Positions 31,234 through 40,217 are shown, counted from the first letter of the stretch. The stretch is 64,000 bases of DNA from Burkholderiales bacterium (GCA_027487815.1 JAIYCW010000072.1:1-64000); one strand, 5' to 3'. A program made the numbers and translations. The notes: generated from the letters alone by a model not told the origin.

Positions 31234-31691
31234 ACCACCTCGAACTCAAGATCCCTCCGCCTATCGTTGGATCGATCGTGGCTTTGTTGATGTGGGCGGT
31301 TTCCGGGCTCGGGCCGCAGGTACCGATTGGTGATCAAACGCGCTATTTATTGACCGGTGTGTTGGCGCTTATTGGCATCAGCTTTGATGTGCTCGGGCTG
31401 GCTGCGTTTCGTGCGATGCGCACGACGATCAATCCATTAAGGCCAGATCGCACTAGTGCGCTGGTAACGCAAGGTGTGTATCGCGTGACTCGCAATCCGA
31501 TGTATGTTGGGATGGCCTTTTTATTGCTTGCTTGGGGCGTGTATTTATCGGCCTCGGTTTCACTTGCGGGTGTTGCGCTCTTTGTGATTTACATTACTCG
31601 CTTGCAAATCATTCCCGAGGAGCGAGTGCTGAACCAGCGGTTTGGGGCAGAGTTTATTGCTTACTCGGATCGGGTGCGGCGCTGGCTGTAG
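31227..31691 (+). CDS. Isoprenylcysteine carboxyl methyltransferase-family membrane protein
   Basis: A 154-residue inner-membrane protein with four helices. The C-terminal signature is clear: TINPLRPDRTSALVTQGVYRVTRNPMYVGM (cofactor-binding R-N-P-M-Y), then IPEERVLNQRFGAEFIAY. Members methylate small molecules or lipids with S-adenosylmethionine; in bacteria most are uncharacterised. It is convergent with the gene at 31694. Confidence 0.88.
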   Translation: MLNHLELKIPPPIVGSIVALLMWAVSGLGPQVPIGDQTRYLLTGVLALIGISFDVLGLAAFRAMRTTINPLRPDRTSALVTQGVYRVTRNPMYVGMAFLLLAWGVYLSASVSLAGVALFVIYITRLQIIPEERVLNQRFGAEFIAYSDRVRRWL

Positions 31692-31693
31692 CG

Positions 31694-31993
31694 TTAGGGC
31701 TTGTTGCGGTCACGCTCTTGAAGTCGTGCCACCTCGGCACTCAGATCGCGTGCCGCTCGATCCGAAAGCACATAGCGCACAGCAAGCGCGTGAACAGCCA
31801 AACCAAGCCCCCAACCGAGAAACGGAAACATCGACCACGGGACCGCGCGTGCAGTGGTGAAGTTGATCAGCACCAGCCCAATGTTGACCAGTACAAAAAT
31901 CGTGGCGTGAATACGCAGGCCGTTCTTCATGCCCATGCGCTTGCGGGCTTCACGTAAAAGGGCGGGATCAACGGGGGGAGTGGTTTGGTTCAT
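31694..31993 (-). CDS. 2TM-domain protein
   Basis: A 99-residue membrane protein starting at the ATG at 31993 (the open frame reaches 32137, but without a better start). Two helices (IHATIFVLVNIGLVLINF and PFLGWGLGLAVHALAV) are separated by a short loop with W, the 2TM pattern also found next to histidine kinases. A charged C-terminal helix follows. Function unknown. Confidence 0.75.
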   Translation of the reverse strand: MNQTTPPVDPALLREARKRMGMKNGLRIHATIFVLVNIGLVLINFTTARAVPWSMFPFLGWGLGLAVHALAVRYVLSDRAARDLSAEVARLQERDRNKP

Positions 31994-32160
31994 GGTCGGC
32001 TTGATTGGTAAGGGATGAGAGGATTTTGCGTTGGGTCTGCGTGCTTGGGTAGCGTAATGCGATGAAGCACTTAATCTACGGCGCGAAGTGCTGATGCGGG
32101 GCGCCGAGTGCGTAAGCCCAAGTCGTCTAAACTTCATAAAGTCCCATTGACGGAACCCTT

Positions 32161-32541
32161 ATGTCTCAAGTTATTTCCCCCGCCCAAGTAGCCGCCTCGC
32201 TTACCGAGCTCTGGTCGCCTCGTGTGGTCGCTGAACTGGATGATTCCTATGTCAAAGTGGCCAAGGTTCACGGCTCCTTGGCTTGGCATAGCCACGACGA
32301 TGAAGACGAGCTGTTCTTTATCCTCAAAGGTTCGCTCACCATCGAGATGGAAGGCCGAACAGTAGTGCTCAATGAGGGCGAAAGCTTTGTAGTGCCCAAG
32401 GGTGTGCGCCATAATCCGATTGCCGAGAACGAATGCCATCTCATGCTTATTGAGCGAAAGTCGACTTTGCACACGGGCAGCGAAGTCACTGATAAGACGC
32501 GCTCGCTAGCGGATCAGTTGCGGCCTGTGCCATCGCGCTAG
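32161..32541 (+). CDS. Cupin-domain protein
   Basis: A 126-residue cupin. Motif 1 is complete (AWHSHDDEDELFFILKGSLTIEMEG) and motif 2 is PKGVRHNPIAENECHLMLIE with its histidine, so metal binding is expected. It belongs to a widespread group of small single-cupin proteins of unknown function. About 170 bp of unremarkable sequence follow before the next gene. Confidence 0.85.
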   Translation: MSQVISPAQVAASLTELWSPRVVAELDDSYVKVAKVHGSLAWHSHDDEDELFFILKGSLTIEMEGRTVVLNEGESFVVPKGVRHNPIAENECHLMLIERKSTLHTGSEVTDKTRSLADQLRPVPSR

Positions 32542-32713
32542 GTCTTTTCGCGAGAAGGGACGTTGAGTCCCACCGGAAGGAAATTCAAGATGCATGGAAC
32601 CATCATTTCATCTTTACTGGCCCCACCTCGATGTGGACTTGTCTGTTAGATCGATTCGCTCGCCCGATGATTTTCCCTTGATGTCCCATCCGTCATGACG
32701 GCCCTAACTGAAG

Positions 32714-33343
32714 ATGAATGAATTCGCTCCCCTGCTAGGCATCCTCGCCGCCCTTACTGTTGGCGTTATTAGCCCTGGCCCAAGCTTTGTGATGGTTGCG
32801 CGCATGGCCGTGGCGTCGTCGCGCTCGCATGCGCTTGGTGCTGCACTCGGTATGGGTGCGGGTGGGGTGCTGTTTGGGGCTGCAGCTTTGCTTGGGCTTC
32901 AGGGCGTGTTTCATGCGGTGCCTGCGCTTTATGTTGCGCTGAAGGTTGCGGGTGGTTTGTATCTTTGTTACTTGGGGTTTTTGATCTTTCGCGGGGCTTC
33001 GCAGCCGTTGGCCATCGGCGGGGGTGAGGGACAAATCGGTGGGTCGAGGCGATCCTTTTGGTTGGGCCTCACCACGCAGGTGAGTAATCCAAAAACAGCG
33101 ATTGTGTACGCGAGTGTGTTCGCTGCGTTTTTGCCTGCGAAGTTTTCGCTGGGCTTTGCGTTGACGCTGTTGGTCGTTGTGTTTTTGGTGGAGGCTGGCT
33201 GGTATGCCTTGGTGGGCTTGCTGCTTTCGAGCGCACGGCCTCAGCAAGCTTATTTGTCTTACAAGACCTGGGTGGATCGCGCGGCCGGTGGGGTGATGAT
33301 GGCTTTGGGCTTGAAGCTTATTAGCTCGGCTCGCGAGAGCTAG
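32714..33343 (+). CDS. LysE/RhtB-family exporter
   Basis: A 209-residue, six-helix inner-membrane protein. VGVISPGPSFVMVARMAVASSRSHALGAALGMGAG is the family start with the conserved P-G-P, and the second half has TTQVSNPKTAIVYASVFAAFLP. It probably exports an amino acid or derivative. Monocistronic, convergent with yoeB. Confidence 0.9.
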   Translation: MNEFAPLLGILAALTVGVISPGPSFVMVARMAVASSRSHALGAALGMGAGGVLFGAAALLGLQGVFHAVPALYVALKVAGGLYLCYLGFLIFRGASQPLAIGGGEGQIGGSRRSFWLGLTTQVSNPKTAIVYASVFAAFLPAKFSLGFALTLLVVVFLVEAGWYALVGLLLSSARPQQAYLSYKTWVDRAAGGVMMALGLKLISSARES

Positions 33344-33360
33344 CGGACTAGCGTGCGCCC

Positions 33361-33615
33361 TTAGTAGTGGTAGCGCAACTGAGCGATAAGCAGTGCATCG
33401 CCTTCCAATCGATACACCATCCGATGTTCGTCCGAAATACGGCGCGACCAAAACCCTGCCAAGGCATGCTTTAGCGGTTCGGGCTTTCCGATACCGGAAA
33501 ATGGCTCACGTTGAACTTCGCGAATCAGCTTGTTGATACGCTCAAGGGTTCTTCGATCTTGTTGCTGCCAATAGACGTAGTCCTCCCATGCAGCATCAGC
33601 AAAAATCAGCTTCAA
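33361..33615 (-). CDS. yoeB: Toxin YoeB (Txe family)
   Basis: An 84-residue RNase toxin that cuts mRNA at the ribosome. The family pattern is complete: FADAAWEDYVYWQQQDRRTLERINKLI, then GKPEPLKHALAGFWSRRISDEHRMVYR and a C-terminal LRYHY with catalytic histidine and tyrosine. It overlaps the yefM stop by 4 bp, the usual coupling. Confidence 0.95.
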   Translation of the reverse strand: MKLIFADAAWEDYVYWQQQDRRTLERINKLIREVQREPFSGIGKPEPLKHALAGFWSRRISDEHRMVYRLEGDALLIAQLRYHY

Positions 33616-33866
33616 TCGACAAGCTTCCTGGCTTTGCCCTTGCCAACGTTGAGCTGCACGGTTGCATCGAGAAGTCGCTTTGCGTTGGTGGGGTTACGAA
33701 GCAGGTAGGCCGTTTCCTCAAGTGAGTTGTAGTCATCCAAAGAAAGCATAACCACAGCTTGTTGATCGCCATTACGCGTAATGATCAACGGCTCATGGTC
33801 GTTACAGACACGATCCATCGTTGCGGCAAGGCTGGCTCGTGCTGCGGTGTAGGTGATTGCATCCAT
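33612..33866 (-). CDS. yefM: Antitoxin YefM (Phd/YefM family)
   Basis: An 84-residue antitoxin. TYTAARASLAATMDRVCNDHEPLIITRN is the DNA-binding N-terminal fold, and SLDDYNSLEETAYLLRNP starts the toxin-neutralising tail. With YoeB it represses its own operon; the palindrome at 33877 immediately upstream is the expected binding site. Complete and apparently active. Confidence 0.95.
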   Translation of the reverse strand: MDAITYTAARASLAATMDRVCNDHEPLIITRNGDQQAVVMLSLDDYNSLEETAYLLRNPTNAKRLLDATVQLNVGKGKARKLVD

Positions 33867-33876
33867 AAACGCTCCT

Positions 33877-33900
33877 ATATGTACGAAATAGCGTACATAT
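33877..33900. promoter_or_regulatory. YefM operator palindrome
   Basis: A perfect inverted repeat, ATATGTACG-AAATAG-CGTACATAT, 11 bp before the yefM start. YefM operators are known to be built around TGTAC-type palindromes. Repression of yefM-yoeB is expected here. Confidence 0.75.
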
Positions 33901-33989
33901 AACTATTCGGTTTGTCAATACCGGGCGCCTTCACGTAGACGGAGTCGATTACCATTCCTTGTCTAGACCTGGTATGGAGTAACCACCCG

Positions 33990-34619
33990 ATGATCGAAGC
34001 GCAGTGGGTATTGTTTTTGTTGGCCTCAGTGGCGGTGATCATCACGCCTGGGCAGGACATGATCTTGGTGATGTCACGCGCGGTGGCGCAGGGTACTCGA
34101 GCAGGCTTGGCGACAGCTGCCGGTGTGAGCGTTGGGCTGGTGGGCCACACGGTGCTCGCGACTCTTGGTTTGGGCGCATTGCTTCGCACTTCGGAGTGGC
34201 TCTTCACAGCGATCAAGTTGGTGGGTGCGGCCTATCTTGTGTATCTCGGCGTGCAACTGCTTTTGACGCGCACCGCGCAGTTAACGGCTGCGGCGAGTGC
34301 CCCCCAATCGCAATGGCGCTTGTTTGTTTCAGGCGCATTTTCGAACATCAGCAATCCGAAGATCGCGGTGTTTTACTTTGCATTTCTGCCGCAGTTCGTT
34401 GCGCCTGATGCACTTCATCCGACCCTATCGATCATGGTGCTGGGCTTGGTATTTGCTGCGCTGACCTTTGTGATCAAGGGCCCGGTGGCAGTGTTTGCGG
34501 GGAGCCTCTCGGTGTGGTTTCAGACTCGGCCGCAGGCATTGCTTTGGGTGTATCGCTTTAGCGGCGTGGTGATGATCGGCCTTGCGGTAAAGTTGGCACT
34601 TTCGCGGCGGGATGCCTGA
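33990..34619 (+). CDS. LysE/RhtB-family exporter
   Basis: A 209-residue six-helix exporter. The start VAVIITPGQDMILVMSRAVAQGTRAGLATAAGV (P-G-Q-D variant) and FSNISNPKIAVFYFAFLPQF are typical of RhtB/LeuE-like members. The substrate is unknown. Its stop lies 31 bp before the lipoprotein gene, so the two may be co-transcribed. Confidence 0.9.
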   Translation: MIEAQWVLFLLASVAVIITPGQDMILVMSRAVAQGTRAGLATAAGVSVGLVGHTVLATLGLGALLRTSEWLFTAIKLVGAAYLVYLGVQLLLTRTAQLTAAASAPQSQWRLFVSGAFSNISNPKIAVFYFAFLPQFVAPDALHPTLSIMVLGLVFAALTFVIKGPVAVFAGSLSVWFQTRPQALLWVYRFSGVVMIGLAVKLALSRRDA

Positions 34620-34650
34620 CCCGATTTTTTGCTTTCCTTCGAGTTTGACG

Positions 34651-35205
34651 ATGCGTACTTTTTTGCTCTTGCCTTTAGTGATTGCAGCTCTAACAGGCTG
34701 CGTCAGCCCTCAGCAGTTTGTTGCTTCCACCGCTGCACCTTCGCCGAACCTCGGCTATGTGGGAGCGCAATTTGTGACTGCCAATGCGGGCCTGGCAACT
34801 GCACTGATTCTGATGCGAGAGGGCAGCACAGAGGAGATCGTATTTCCTTTTGCCAATGCTCGGGTGATCAAGGGCAACATGGTGGATGTGGGTTTGCTCG
34901 CCTTGCCGCCGGGCAAGTACTCGATTCGGGCCTGGATGGTTTACAACGCCATGTTTAACGAGCGCGAGTTCAAGCAAAACATTCCTCCTGGCCCGCTGAC
35001 GACCGTGCTGGATGTGCAGCCCAACAAGGTGGTGTTTATCGGCAAATTTGAGGGGCGCAACACCTGGACGCCAGGGTATGGCTCTTCGACCACGCGCGGG
35101 GCCCTTCGCAATGAGCCGATCAGCTTGGCCGAGGCAAGGAGCGCCTTTAATGCAAAGTATGCGAGCTTTTCTGCGCTCGGTTTTTCTTGTGTGCTCTGCT
35201 ATTAG
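34651..35205 (+). CDS. Predicted lipoprotein
   Basis: A 184-residue protein with a lipoprotein signal (LLPLVIAALTGC, lipobox LTGC) starting at the ATG at 34651. The mature part is beta-rich, with an 'LPPGKYSIRAWMV' strand followed by 'PNKVVFIGKFEG', as in small carboxypeptidase-regulatory-like or DUF2846-type folds. The position-2 residue after the cysteine is valine, so outer-membrane sorting is likely. The function is not known. Confidence 0.75.
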   Translation: MRTFLLLPLVIAALTGCVSPQQFVASTAAPSPNLGYVGAQFVTANAGLATALILMREGSTEEIVFPFANARVIKGNMVDVGLLALPPGKYSIRAWMVYNAMFNEREFKQNIPPGPLTTVLDVQPNKVVFIGKFEGRNTWTPGYGSSTTRGALRNEPISLAEARSAFNAKYASFSALGFSCVLCY

Positions 35206-35210
35206 TCGCG

Positions 35211-35666
35211 ATGGATATCCGCATTGATGACCTGCGCGGGCCCGAGATTGCCCGCTTCCTTGAAGAGCATATGGCGGACATGCATATCGCTTCGCCGCCC
35301 GAGAGCATTCACGCACTTGACCTTGAGGGGCTGCGCAAGCCCGAGATCACATTTTGGTCGGTGTGGGATGCCGGTGCGTTGATTGCTTGCGGGGCATTCA
35401 AGGAGTTGGATGCGAGGCATGCGGAGCTTAAGTCGATGCGCACCTCGCATGCGGTGCGGGGCACTGGGGTGGGCTCGAAGTTGCTGGCTTACATGCTGGA
35501 TGTGGCTCGCCAGCGAGGCTATCAGCGCATCAGTTTGGAGACTGGCTCGATGGCGTTTTTCGAGCCAGCCCGCAAGCTCTATGAGCGCCATGGCTTTGAG
35601 TATTGCGGGCCGTTCTCAGACTATGTGTTGGATCCCAATAGTGTGTTCATGACGAAGGTGCTCTGA
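35211..35666 (+). CDS. GNAT-family N-acetyltransferase
   Basis: A 151-residue acetyltransferase, start chosen at ATG 35211 (MDIRIDDL). The cofactor loop SHAVRGTGVGSKLLAYMLDVARQRG and the final FFEPARKLYERHGFEYCGPFSDY are diagnostic and close to the PhnO/YiiD-like group with an EL-x-x-M-R-T motif (ELKSMRT). The substrate is unknown. Convergent with the gene at 35671. Confidence 0.88.
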   Translation: MDIRIDDLRGPEIARFLEEHMADMHIASPPESIHALDLEGLRKPEITFWSVWDAGALIACGAFKELDARHAELKSMRTSHAVRGTGVGSKLLAYMLDVARQRGYQRISLETGSMAFFEPARKLYERHGFEYCGPFSDYVLDPNSVFMTKVL

Positions 35667-35670
35667 GGCC

Positions 35671-36786
35671 TCAGGGCTTGACCACATGCCCCAGGCGCGG
35701 ATCCACTTCGCCCGCCACCATGTCTTTGTAAAGCGCCTGCAAGGCTTGCGGGCCACTATGCTCGATCACATTCATCCATGCTGGGGTGCCATGCATCACC
35801 GGCTGCAAGAAGGCTTGCCAGGTGACTCCGAGGCGCTCGGCGAATCCGGCGGGAGTCCAGTCGGCAAAGCGTTTCTTGATCTGTGCGGGCGCGAAGAAGA
35901 AGGTGGGTTTCGCACCGGGCAAGGGCTCGCTCTTTTCAGGTTGTGTGAGCGCGCCTTGATCCCACTGGGTGTTGCCGATGACACAGCTGTGCTTTAGGTC
36001 TTCGGCGAAGTGCTCATGCACCGCGCGGCGCAGGCCCATGCCACCGGCCATGTCGATGTAGGCGCTTGGCACCTTGGGCAAACTCGCGAGCTCGTCATAG
36101 CTAATGACGACGTCATAGCATCCGAGCGATTCCACAAAGGCACGATTGCGCGGTGAGGTGAGGCCCACAACTTTCGGGCCGCGGCCTAGCTTGGCTTTGC
36201 GATGATGAAATGCGAAGGCGGTGCCATACGAGGTTTTGGAGGAAGCGCTTGAGATAATGATTTGCTCCGCGCCAAAACACTGCTGATCATCAAAGAAATC
36301 TTCAATCACAAACGAGGTGATGAAAAGCGGGCGCAGAAGCACTTGTTGCGCTTCGGAGTCTGCGCTGTAACTCGGATCATGCGTCGTGCGTAGATATTGG
36401 TTATAGAGCATATGCAACTCGGCACGATGCGCGGCAGCATCGGTAAAGCTTGAGGCACTGATGCGAGAGGGCTCAACGATCAGCTCTTGCGCCATCGGGT
36501 AATAGCCGTAAAAGCGCTCGCCAACTTTCACGCCTTCCACAGTGGACTCCACGACATCAGCAAAGCCCCATACTGGTACCCGACCCCAGCCCGCTTCGGT
36601 GGGAAAGAAATTCCAGTACTTCATCGCATCACCGAAGGCTGCGTAGGTGATGTTGTTGGCAGTGAGTGCGAAGTGGTCAATGCGCAAGCGGGCTTGACCC
36701 GGGGCCAAGGGCGCGGCGGGGGCTTCGAGCAAGCGCGATTCGCGGATGTCATTGCGGTTGACGACGAGGTTGTAGGTCTGGGCCAT
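35671..36786 (-). CDS. DUF2855-family protein
   Basis: A 371-residue protein starting at the ATG at 36786 (the open frame extends further upstream without need). It has the family opening of a quinone-oxidoreductase-like GroES fold (LAPGQARLRIDHFALTANNITYAAFGDAM) and a Rossmann-like middle (IISSASSKTSYGTAFAFHHR), but lacks a normal NADPH glycine motif. DUF2855 members are uncharacterised MDR relatives. It is the last gene of a three-gene minus-strand group with the hydrolase and SMP-30 genes. Confidence 0.85.
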   Translation of the reverse strand: MAQTYNLVVNRNDIRESRLLEAPAAPLAPGQARLRIDHFALTANNITYAAFGDAMKYWNFFPTEAGWGRVPVWGFADVVESTVEGVKVGERFYGYYPMAQELIVEPSRISASSFTDAAAHRAELHMLYNQYLRTTHDPSYSADSEAQQVLLRPLFITSFVIEDFFDDQQCFGAEQIIISSASSKTSYGTAFAFHHRKAKLGRGPKVVGLTSPRNRAFVESLGCYDVVISYDELASLPKVPSAYIDMAGGMGLRRAVHEHFAEDLKHSCVIGNTQWDQGALTQPEKSEPLPGAKPTFFFAPAQIKKRFADWTPAGFAERLGVTWQAFLQPVMHGTPAWMNVIEHSGPQALQALYKDMVAGEVDPRLGHVVKP

Positions 36787-36826
36787 GGCAGGTCCTTGGG
36801 TTGAGTGGTTTGAAAGACGCGCAGCT

Positions 36827-37492
36827 TTAGCCGATATGTTTGGCGAGGAAAGCCTTGCAGCGATCAAAGGCTAATGCAGCTGAAGGGGCGTGATAAGCGC
36901 CGCGCATTTCGCAATTAAAGCCATGGCCGGCATCGTAGAAGTGCGCTTCAATCGAAGGATGAGCAGCAACGATGGCGCGCGCTTGCTCAAGGGTGGGGCC
37001 GGTGTCTTTTTCGCCGAAGTGGGCCATCACCGGAATGGTGGGTGCTTCGCCGATGAAGTTGGGCATGCCGCCGCCGTAGTAAGGCATGGCGCAGGTGAGG
37101 CCCTGGGTTTGTGATGCGGCGCGCCAGGCGACGGTACCGCCCCAGCAGTAGCCCACGATAGCCACTTTGCCAGCAGGCTTCACATGGGCTATCGCGGCAT
37201 CAAGATCCATGAAGGTGTTGGCCCAATCGAGGCTATTCATATAGCCCACACCGACTTGAATTTCTTCAGGGGTGTAGCCGCTTTCAAAGCCGGGCTTCAC
37301 ACGATCAAAGAACGCAGGGGCGATGGCGAGATAGCCTTCAGCGGCATAGCGGTCTGCTACTGAGCGGATGTGAGAGTTAACACCGAAGATTTCCGGGACG
37401 ACCACGATCGCACCGCGTGCAGTGGCGGCAGGTTGGGCGAGGTAGGCGTTGAAGCTGTGGCCGTCGCGGGCCTTGAGTTGGATCATGGGCAT
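36827..37492 (-). CDS. Dienelactone hydrolase-family protein
   Basis: A 221-residue alpha/beta hydrolase. The nucleophile is cysteine in VGYCWGGTVAW, the acid lies in GEKDTGPT and the histidine in DAGHGFNCE, all as in ClcD-type enzymes. EIFGVNSHIRSVADRYAAEGY is the family signature. It may open lactones in aromatic breakdown or act as a general carboxylesterase. Its leader contains three 16-bp tandem repeats. Confidence 0.9.
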   Translation of the reverse strand: MPMIQLKARDGHSFNAYLAQPAATARGAIVVVPEIFGVNSHIRSVADRYAAEGYLAIAPAFFDRVKPGFESGYTPEEIQVGVGYMNSLDWANTFMDLDAAIAHVKPAGKVAIVGYCWGGTVAWRAASQTQGLTCAMPYYGGGMPNFIGEAPTIPVMAHFGEKDTGPTLEQARAIVAAHPSIEAHFYDAGHGFNCEMRGAYHAPSAALAFDRCKAFLAKHIG

Positions 37493-37520
37493 GGGGGCTC
37501 CTTGAAAGTGGTGAGCAGAA

Positions 37521-37568
37521 GTTATCGGTGGTTCAAGCTATCGGTGATTCAAGTTATTGGTGATTCAA
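37521..37568. repeat. Three tandem 16-bp repeats
   Basis: Consensus GTTATCGGTGATTCAA, three units in a row (37521, 37537, 37553) with one or two changes each. They sit between the SMP-30 and hydrolase genes, and the last unit contains the SMP-30 stop codon. They probably arose by slippage. Confidence 0.85.
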
Positions 37569-38501
37569 GCGCAGGCCGGGCGTGGGCCAATCATCAATCG
37601 CAATCAAGCGACCATAGCCCGATAGTGTTACATACACGGTGGTCATGTTTGGGCCACCGAAGCACAGGTTGGTGGTGTACTTATCGGGCAGGGGTAAAAA
37701 GCTGATCGCTTGCCCATCGGCGCTGATCGTGGTGAGGCCTCCGGTGAGCAAGGTGGCGACGATGATATTGCCCAGCGCATCAACCTTGAGTGAATCGTAG
37801 CGCTGCAGCCGGCCGCCGGGCTGGGCAATCCAGCGCGCGCCTGAGCTTGATGGAAAGCCATGCTTGATCACATCACCCGGGCCATTCAAATCCAGGGCCC
37901 AGAGCCGCGCGGATTCGCTCTCGGCAAAATACACGGTGCGCTGATCAGGCGACAGGCCAATGCCATTGGCGGTGATGGTGGGGTAGGCCACCTCCGAGAT
38001 TGCGGAGCCATCGCACTTTGCGTAATACACGCCTGCGCGATCGACTTCACGGGGTCGGGTCTTGCCAAGATCAGTGAAGTAAAAGCCGCCATGTGCATCC
38101 ATCACGATATCGTTGGGCCCGCGCAGGCCAAGCGTGGCTGGGCCTTCATGGCGGGTGTTGGGGAAGCGCTCATACATGCGCTCGGATAGGCCAGTGTTGA
38201 GATTCACACGTTCGATATAGCCGCCCTGATAGTCTGCCGCTTGCTGCACCGGGCGCAGAAAGCCATCGGGATCACGATGCCAGCTAAAGCCACCGTTGTT
38301 ACACACAACCATGTGACCATCGGGGCCGAGCGTTGCGCCATTGGGGCCATTGCCGAGGCTGGCCACTACGCTGACCTTGCCATCGGGGCTGACTCGGGTG
38401 AGCGTGCCTCGGGCGATCTCCACAAGGATAATCGACCCATCGGGCATGGCGACCGGGCCTTCGGGGAATTGCAGGCCAGTGGCGATTTCGCGGATGCGCA
38501 T
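37554..38501 (-). CDS. SMP-30/gluconolactonase-family protein
   Basis: A 315-residue six-bladed beta-propeller lactonase. LQFPEGPVAMPDGSIILVE gives the metal glutamate, GPNGATLGPDGHMVVCNNGG and LRGPNDIVMDAHGGFYFTDLG give the asparagine and aspartate ligands, and NGIGLSPDQRTVYFAES completes the site. It should hydrolyse a sugar or aromatic lactone, which fits the neighbouring dienelactone hydrolase. The start ATG lies close to the divergent patatin gene (44 bp). Confidence 0.9.
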   Translation of the reverse strand: MRIREIATGLQFPEGPVAMPDGSIILVEIARGTLTRVSPDGKVSVVASLGNGPNGATLGPDGHMVVCNNGGFSWHRDPDGFLRPVQQAADYQGGYIERVNLNTGLSERMYERFPNTRHEGPATLGLRGPNDIVMDAHGGFYFTDLGKTRPREVDRAGVYYAKCDGSAISEVAYPTITANGIGLSPDQRTVYFAESESARLWALDLNGPGDVIKHGFPSSSGARWIAQPGGRLQRYDSLKVDALGNIIVATLLTGGLTTISADGQAISFLPLPDKYTTNLCFGGPNMTTVYVTLSGYGRLIAIDDWPTPGLRLNHQ

Positions 38502-38545
38502 GGGCGGGTCTCCTGAATGAATTTTTTGAGTGAAGTGAAGCGATT

Positions 38546-39589
38546 ATGGGATATGAGAAACGAATCAACCTCGCCTTGCAAGGCGGGGGTAGCCATGGAG
38601 CCTACACCTGGGGCGTGCTGGATGCTTTGCTGGAGGATGGCCGCCTGGCGTTTGAGGCGGTGAGTGGAGCTTCGGCCGGTGCGATGAACGCAGCGGTGCT
38701 GGGCGCCGGGTATGGCGCGGGCTGGGCGGCAAGTGATGGTGATCACACAAAAGCTTGCAAGCAAGCGCGGGTGGCGCTGAAGAAGTTTTGGATGGCGCTG
38801 GGCGATAAGCCTGGGTTTCATGCGGTGTTTGGTGCGGGGGCAACGAGTGCTTTGCTGGGCTTTGATTTGCTGACGCGCATTGCCTCGCCCTATCAATTTA
38901 ATCCGCTGAACATTAATCCGCTGCGCGAGTTGATTGAGTCGCAGATCGATTTTGAGGCGCTGCGAGCGAGTCCGATGAAGGTGTATGTGTGTGCGACTGA
39001 TGTGCAGACCGGGCGGGCCAAGGTGTTTTCCGGCGAGCAGTTGAGTTGTGCGGCGCTGATGGCTTCCGCATGTTTGCCGCATGTGTTTCAGGCGGTGGAG
39101 ATTGGTGGGCGCGCGTATTGGGATGGTGGCTATAGCGGCAACCCGCCGCTTTATCCGCTCTACGAATCCGAGAGCGAAGATATGCTGCTGGTGAAGATCA
39201 ATCCGTTTAAGCGCACGGGCTTGCCGGATGAGTCGGCGGAGATCGTGGAGCGGATTAACGAGATCTCGTTTAACACGCCGCTATTGCAGGAGTTGCGCGC
39301 GATTGGGTTTGTGCAGCGGCTGATTCGCGAGGGCATGCTGAAGCCGAAAAGCAGCAAGGCGCGTGGCAAGGGCGGGCGCTATAAGCGCGTGTATATGCAT
39401 ATGGTGGACGGCGGCCAGGACTTGCAGGCGTTTGGCGCGGCGAGCAAGTTCAATACTTCCGAAGAGTTTGTGAACACGCTCTTCAAGTTAGGGCGCAAGC
39501 GGGCGCGGGCTTGGCTAAAGGCGCACTTTGATACGGTGGGAACGGCTTCGAGCTTTGATCTGGTGCCGCTGCTTAGCGCAGCAGATTAG
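38546..39589 (+). CDS. Patatin-like phospholipase
   Basis: A 347-residue lipid acyl hydrolase. It has the oxyanion loop LALQGGGSHGAYTWG, the nucleophile GASAGAMN and the catalytic aspartate in YWDGGYSGNPP, the Ser-Asp dyad of the patatin family. No signal peptide is seen. The C-terminal 90 residues are basic and less typical. It could act on membrane phospholipids or polyhydroxybutyrate. Monocistronic. Confidence 0.92.
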   Translation: MGYEKRINLALQGGGSHGAYTWGVLDALLEDGRLAFEAVSGASAGAMNAAVLGAGYGAGWAASDGDHTKACKQARVALKKFWMALGDKPGFHAVFGAGATSALLGFDLLTRIASPYQFNPLNINPLRELIESQIDFEALRASPMKVYVCATDVQTGRAKVFSGEQLSCAALMASACLPHVFQAVEIGGRAYWDGGYSGNPPLYPLYESESEDMLLVKINPFKRTGLPDESAEIVERINEISFNTPLLQELRAIGFVQRLIREGMLKPKSSKARGKGGRYKRVYMHMVDGGQDLQAFGAASKFNTSEEFVNTLFKLGRKRARAWLKAHFDTVGTASSFDLVPLLSAAD

Positions 39590-39611
39590 GCAAGAAGACT
39601 AGGCAGCGAGA

Positions 39612-40157
39612 TCAGGGGCAGGGGCGGCTGACGACTTCGTTGACCAGCCGTTGCAGCATGCGATCACGCACACCGTGGGTGCGCAGTGAGCGCTCGGTGT
39701 TGACGAGGTAATCGCGGTTGTGGCCGCGCTGGCCGCTGCAATCGCGCAAGCGCTCAATCAGGGTGGGCTCATCGAGGCGCTCGTAGGCTTCATGCTGATG
39801 ATTGGCGATGAAGGTGAGGGCCTGAATGCTGCGCCCATCAATCAGGCGCACGTTGACGCAGCGATCCAGGTAAATGCCGCCAGTCATTTCGCGCTCATAG
39901 ATTTGGCTGAGGATCGCGCGGCGCTCCTCCATCGGCAAGCGATAGGCCAGCCCGATGCAGCTGCCGCCATGATCCAACCCCAGGACGACACCAGGGCGCT
40001 CAGGAGTGCCGCGAAAACGGGTGGAGCGCAGGCAAAACGCGCGGTGCAGGCCATGCACTTTGCCCAGCATCGATTCGACACTGGAGAACTCGGGATTCCA
40101 GATCAGGGAGCCGTAAGCAAACACCCAATCGGCCAGGACCATAGGCTGCGTAGTCAT
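39612..40157 (-). CDS. ChaC-like gamma-glutamylcyclotransferase
   Basis: A 181-residue enzyme starting at the ATG at 40157 (MTTQPM). FAYGSLIWNPEF is the YGSL substrate-binding loop, the catalytic glutamate lies in IYEREM, and VLGLDHGGSCIGLAYRLP matches the ChaC fold. It breaks glutathione to 5-oxoproline and Cys-Gly. It is divergent from the DUF3717 gene. Confidence 0.88.
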   Translation of the reverse strand: MTTQPMVLADWVFAYGSLIWNPEFSSVESMLGKVHGLHRAFCLRSTRFRGTPERPGVVLGLDHGGSCIGLAYRLPMEERRAILSQIYEREMTGGIYLDRCVNVRLIDGRSIQALTFIANHQHEAYERLDEPTLIERLRDCSGQRGHNRDYLVNTERSLRTHGVRDRMLQRLVNEVVSRPCP

Positions 40158-40217
40158 TGAACTGCAAGCATACCGCGAGTGCGTGGGACTACGTGTTGTG
40201 TTAGGCTCACCGCCCCC

